From contig NC_033632.1 of NCBI RefSeq assembly GCF_001540865.1, forward strand, positions 12,516,518 through 12,580,517: 64,000 nt of DNA, written 5' to 3'. This document shows, piece by piece, positions 60,501 through 64,000 of this stretch. The notes under the pieces are model-generated. The model had not been told where the DNA came from. It saw only the letters and a list, made by a program, of their open reading frames with translations, and did no database searches. This stretch comes from Ananas comosus. Taxonomy: Eukaryota; Streptophyta; Magnoliopsida; Poales; Bromeliaceae. A program made the translations under genes and the position numbers. The first letter of the stretch is position 1, and each line of letters begins with the position of its first letter.

Positions 60501-63500
60501 TTAAATTAAGGCCACACAAATGCAAGAGCAATGAACTTTCAAATGATGAAAATGGCAGAGCTTAACCTAAAATACAACTTCAAGGTAACTAAACACATAC
60601 CTTAACCTTGTCGCCAATTAGAAGCAGGAAATGGTATTCAGACACTGCAAAGGATCTGGGTTTAATAGCTTCACCCAGTTCTCCCAACTTTGAGTAGTCT
60701 AATAGGCCCTTGTTTTCCACAAAATTTTCATCACCACTCACCGAACTGCTCAAATATATTGAAATATCAGAAAGACAAATAAAAACATTGAACATCAAAA
60801 ATAACTGACAAAATCAAACGATTAAAAGGAAGAAATCACTGCAGAAAAGAAAATGAATTGATCATTTGCAATGCTGATGTACTAACAGGTAATCAATAAA
60901 CAAGTAATATTTCCTCATATACATAAGAAACAAAAGATCCTAAAAAGATGATTTACCTATGCTGGGCACCAAAGTTTAAGTCACCATGGTAAATTCCAGC
61001 TCCGGAAAGCCAACCAAAATGTTTTGCTCTTCTTTGTTTAATAAAAAAATGTAATTCACTGCATATCATAAAAGAGACCAATTCATTTCCGAATAATTAC
61101 TACAATATTCAATTACAACCATTAATGCTACGTAGATAGCAGAAAATAAAAATAGAAGGACAATACCAAAATACAATAAAGATGTAAAAGCACATAAATA
61201 GTTAACAAGATAGCAAGTGTAAATACTACTTTAAATTGTGAAACAGGAAATCAGATTTTATGATGCTACATCAAGGATCAAAATGTCATGGCATGGAGGC
61301 GTGCTCAACACAGTATAGCATAGGCAGACTTCCATGCCAACAAGTAGCGTACTTGTGTGCCGATGGGCACGCACAGCCTCCTAATGGCACGCTTTTGCAC
61401 GACTTTTTTTTTTTTTGCTCAAAAAGATCTTATAATGTTATTTTGACGGTTTTAAAGTAATAATTATGAATTTTGGCTATGCATTGATTTGTCCTGACCT
61501 ATTAGCAACAATAGCTGACTACACTTGCTAATTAATATAGTAGTAGGCTTCTTAATATGATGATACATGGTACTGATTATTTAAAAAAAAAAATTGTAAG
61601 ATCTATACATAAAAGTTTAACAATAAATTATATGATGAATAAATTAAACAAATTTACGATAAAAATTGATTAACTTTGTTAATTATTTCAATTTTATTGA
61701 TAAATTTTCAGTATTTTATAAATAAAATTTATTTTAAAAAATTTTTGAAAATTTGGGAAATTCATTCATATTGAGTGAAGAAAAGAGTATGCAAAGAAAG
61801 GGAAAGAGAAAGTAGAAGAGATGAAAAGAAAAGGAACAAGATGAAATCTACGGGGCATAGAAATAATAAAATAGTGTTGTACATGTGCCCCCAAGAATAT
61901 CCTACAATGTTGTTGTGACATGGCTTCATTACTATTAAACCCTAAATTTTAAATATGAAATCCAAAACACTATTATTAAATTTCTATAATTATATCTTAA
62001 ACGCTAAACCCTCCACATACAGCATAATTGGTCCTAGTGGGGGACGCAATGCATTTCTCACAATAAAAAGAAATTTAGTGGGGCAAAAAAAAACCATCGG
62101 GGACCCAAAACATTTCTCACAACATCCTCCGCCACCTTCTCCTCCATCATCTACTTCTCTACCACCTCTTTTCCTCTCTCGCCCCCTCTACATAAGCCGC
62201 CTCCGCACTTTGACGGCCTCCGCTCCCTCTTTACAAGTGGCACATGGCGTACCATGCTGCGCACCCAGCGAGCATCGTGTTGTCTCATGCAATCCCCAAT
62301 AGACACCGCAACACGAAAGGCCCCCCCAGCAAGCCTCTTCTGCCGTGCCCCTTATTTATAGGTACCGTACATCACGCCCCATGTCGTACGGTATGAGGCA
62401 GCACTTTAATTCTTGTGTTGAACACATTCATCACCCTATTTCATCTAATGAACTCTCTTTCTTTACTGGCTTACTAAACCACCAGCGCAATGAACTATTG
62501 CTAGTTTGTTGTCAACAAAGCCTACTGTAAATGGACACGAATCTCAAATTCTGACGGTCTAAGTTTTATGTCGATTGAGTCACATCGGGGCATTATTTGG
62601 GTCAATAAAGTGTTTCATTCAGTTGTTAGGTCTCTAATTTCTGCTTAGTTCATTAGGGGACCAATTGGAGTTCTTTTTTGGTTCAGGAACCATTTGAATT
62701 TATGAGTTAACATTGGAGTTTGAGCTATCTTTTGATCTCAAGTTGGTGTCCTTTGGGTCACTATGACTGAAGTCGATTTATTTATCGAGGATTTTTTTTT
62801 TATTCTTACTCTCTTTTCCTGCCGTGAGTATCCCTTTACCCTCTTCTTTGTTCTTCATTGCCACCTCCACTTCTTATTCTAATTCTGCTTCCTTCACTTC
62901 TGCTTCTCCTACCTACCTCATTTTTGCTTGAGCATACTCCTCCAAACCCCAATTGCAGCTCAACGTTGACATTTGTTGCGCGACTACTACAATGCAGCTC
63001 TAGTAACGCTATTCTGTCAGCCATCTAGTGGATACATAATTAAGAGTGGCCTCAGCATTGGAGCATCGTTATTCACTATAGTCACTGGTTTTTGGGATCT
63101 GATTTCAATTAATATGGTTGACTCATAAGTTACTCAGGCAAGAGTAAAGCACCTAGAACCACAAAAATATCACTCAAAAACAGAAATAAAATAAGTGAGA
63201 TTGAGTTATAAAAGAGAAATAGATAAAAGAATAGAAGAAATGTCGTCTACCCAAACACTTTATCACCTCCATAGAGGCAATTTAACTTGTAAAAACTTTC
63301 TGATGCTATTCAACCTATATTATAATCACATCATGGAAATATGCTTAATTCAAATCTGAACTCCACGTGTTCAGTAAACTGGAGGATTTAAAAACAATAC
63401 TCTTCAACCATATGAGTCATGTCAATATTGTAAACACTTTATCAGTCTCCAGCTACAAATTAACCCCACTTTTCCAGCCAAAGCCTATTATGACCCACTA

Positions 63501-63735
63501 GCAAGCGTATATCTACCCAAGTTAAGTGAAACATACAGTAGTGGACTCTCTGGAGTACTAGATGGTAGTAATATTAATTGCAAAGAGAAGGATATAATTG
63601 ATGCCCTATATAACAACTAGCATTTGATCGCAAGAAAGACAAAAAAATGCATGACGCAAAATTCTACCTATTTGGTATTTCTCCAGGAAGCTCCATAAAA
63701 TGTATCGCGCGGTCAAAATAACTTGCAAAGACCGT
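45776..63735 (-). CDS. VPS18: Vacuolar protein sorting protein 18 homolog (C-terminal 790 residues, 19 exons)
   Basis: VPS18 is a core subunit of the HOPS and CORVET tethering complexes that act in endosome-vacuole fusion. Minus-strand exons: 63668-63735, 60957-61058, 60601-60745, 59580-59720, 59370-59489, 59243-59299, 58045-58104, 56627-56734, 55951-56111, 54658-54736, 52674-52736, 52390-52520, 51758-51863, 50379-50567, 49155-49382, 47746-47901, 46687-46848, 46066-46182, 45776-45955. All junctions are GT-AG and phases match. The first exons (TVFASYFDRAIHFMELPGE) are the end of the Pep3/Vps18 propeller region. The middle has alpha-solenoid, clathrin-type repeats (DMWQVYLDMKEYASALSHC). A coiled coil (EEICKSLKDYNNQIEKLKQE) precedes the C-terminal RING-H2 (C-x2-C near VCECKILTAG, CGHAFHAQCL, then ECPFCGDLMIREISLPFI), which is typical of VPS18. 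About 200 N-terminal residues lie beyond the window. Introns carry MITEs and a nested RING gene. Confidence 0.94.
47040..47362. mobile_element. Foldback element in a VPS18 intron
   Basis: The left end 'aaaatgtataaatagtccct' and 'ctactatc', 'ccctgaacttc' is inverted at the right end ('gaaagttcaggga', 'cgatagtacagcaacc', 'gcatttta'). Non-coding, about 320 bp. No target duplication was recognised. Confidence 0.55.
48078..48506. mobile_element. Mutator-like MITE with perfect 9-bp target duplication
   Basis: About 115-bp terminal inverted repeats: GGCTAAATTACA start, then 'cgctttttcacttt', 'tgtcattcaaaaatctaca' and 'ccttgaaaaatgaaaaatg', inverted at 48390-48506. It is flanked by GACTAACAA at 48069-48077 and 48507-48515. 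The 9-bp duplication and long TIRs fit the Mutator superfamily. It sits in the VPS18 intron between exons 47746-47901 and 49155-49382. Confidence 0.85.
52792..52920. repeat. 65-bp near-perfect tandem duplication in a VPS18 intron
   Basis: 52792-52856 is repeated at 52857-52920 with one base missing in the second copy. It begins 55 bases upstream, in gene direction, of the exon at 52674-52736. Confidence 0.9.
52957..52986. repeat. TA then GA microsatellite
   Basis: A (TA)n run is followed by (GA)n, directly abutting the palindromic MITE at 52987. Confidence 0.85.
52987..53527. mobile_element. Palindromic MITE, copy 2 (intact)
   Basis: About 540 bp with inverted ends 'ggctactatactctaatgag' and 'ctcataagagtatagtagct'. 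The inversion continues inward ('cataagttgttttcgat' against 'aaaacaacttataaat'; 'gaatcgac' against 'gtcgattc'), so the whole element is close to a large hairpin. Non-coding. Same family as 8813-9290. It lies in the VPS18 intron that also holds the RING ORF. Confidence 0.8.
53863..54522 (-). CDS. Intronless RING-H2 E3 ubiquitin ligase-like ORF nested in a VPS18 intron
   Basis: 219 residues, same strand as VPS18, inside the intron 52737-54657. The acidic N-terminal half (EEEDSEQAEIDARLDEWGDV) is followed by a complete C3H2C3 RING: C158, C161, C176, H178, H181, C184, C195, C198, with the PCSHYYHGECILPWL core typical of plant RING-H2 ligases that recruit E2-ubiquitin. No intron, no in-frame stop. 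The frame stays open upstream of the chosen Met (Glu-Cys-Pro) up to an N at 54532, after which an AT microsatellite begins, so the true start may be lost and the gene may be a truncated retrocopy. Alternatively it is a functional nested gene. The partner substrate is unknown. Confidence 0.75.
   Translation of the reverse strand: MRQIIGFDSDSNCESEVEPTMSDEEEDSEQAEIDARLDEWGDVISTIFNTDMEESELGSESPQREEPANVDLPDQNIVRLFDDSASELESTRGEEDLDSAYLSLLALELRRLTFALRSDDDVPISGSRRAACKLVVERLPSVLLVAEDRGEADDDMLCVVCDDEISLGEWATLLPCSHYYHGECILPWLKIRNTCPMCRYELPTDADYANDYFDLFSSV
54532..54566. repeat. N followed by TA microsatellite
   Basis: A single N at 54532 begins a (AT)n run of about 34 bases. It marks a contig join or unresolved repeat at the 5' edge of the RING ORF. 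Confidence 0.9.
58463..58806. mobile_element. Tourist-like MITE with TAA target duplication
   Basis: 344 bp. The left end GGGGCTGTTTAATTCGTC and the inverted right end GGGTCTGTTTGGTTCCTC share an inner 'aagtgtggaaaa'. The flanks TAA at 58460-58462 and 58807-58809 fit PIF/Harbinger. Located in the VPS18 intron between exons 58045-58104 and 59243-59299. Confidence 0.8.
61059..63667 (-). other. Large VPS18 intron
   Basis: 2.6 kb between the two leftmost coding exons of the part seen. It has AT-rich and T-rich tracts, and a GC-richer island at about 62000-62400 with no recognisable protein frame. I see no supported gene inside it. Confidence 0.7.
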
Positions 63736-64000
63736 CTGCAAAGCCATTTTTCATAAAAACCATCACAAATCACAATACATTTACAAATCCTGTACTCAAT
63801 ACTTGTATTTTGACAATCAACCAAAGTAAGATAATCCACGTTTGTTAGAATTTCTCAGTACTGAATCTATAAACATGAACATCCGACAAGCATAAGTCCT
63901 ACACTTAAAATACTTGCATGTACAGGAAACTCATAAACATAGCTCATACAGACCTTATTTGGTTTTATCTTATCCTAGTGCACAGAGTGCTATGCGTTTT
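63736..64000 (-). other. VPS18 intron running out of the window
   Basis: Upstream of the exon starting at 63735. No sequence resembling the preceding VPS18 exon is seen before the window ends. Confidence 0.6.

Noticed and set aside
1..64000. CRISPR array, operon or prokaryotic defence system
   Set aside because: The window is eukaryotic, with spliced genes; no regularly spaced short repeats with unique spacers were seen.

Overview
This is a plant nuclear window, most likely from a monocot. Pineapple or a close relative is my guess, by inference only. Supporting signs are GT-AG multi-exon genes, one very GC-rich sugar-transporter exon beside AT-rich intergenic DNA, and dense MITE, SINE, LINE, Copia and Gypsy remnants. 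The sequence is an assembly product: it has single Ns at 10580 and 54532, an exactly 100-N gap at 33302-33401, and a stretch (about 23.9-30.1 kb) that behaves like uncorrected long-read sequence.

Layout. 1-4532 (+): the 3' part of the mitochondrial F1-ATP synthase gamma subunit gene, 7 exons, 5' end outside the window. 4.6-15.4 kb: repeat-rich intergenic DNA with Tourist-like and palindromic MITEs, two copies of one SINE family, Helitron-like ends, a tiny two-exon ORF broken by an assembly N, and a diverged 1.4-kb tandem duplication next to the first sugar transporter gene. 15.6-21.1 kb: two hexose/H+ symporter (STP/MST, MFS) genes facing tail to tail (STP-A +, STP-B -). 21.1-26.07 kb: flank of STP-B with insertions and a LINE 3' fragment. 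26.07-33.3 kb: a decayed Ty1/Copia element on the minus strand, with its 5' LTR lost in the gap. 33.4-40.2 kb: a Ty3/Gypsy (Tekay/Del-like) non-autonomous element plus a TRIM-like tail. 40.2-45.4 kb: a second, almost identical copy of the LINE-STP segment, carrying STP-C (-). 45.8-63.7 kb (-): 19 exons of VPS18 (HOPS/CORVET subunit) including its RING end; the N-terminal part lies outside the window. One VPS18 intron holds an intronless RING-H2 ORF on the same strand, and other introns hold MITEs, one with a perfect 9-bp target duplication.

The three host functions (mitochondrial ATP synthesis, plasma-membrane hexose uptake, vacuolar/endosomal tethering) are unrelated neighbours. The only functional cluster is the STP trio. 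I found no CRISPR array, operon, rRNA or intact tRNA gene, and no novel multi-gene system. The most interesting points are the STP duplication (real or haplotype artefact), the intron-3 difference between STP-A and STP-B/C, the duplicated upstream region of STP-A, the RING gene nested in VPS18, and the chimeric LTR element.
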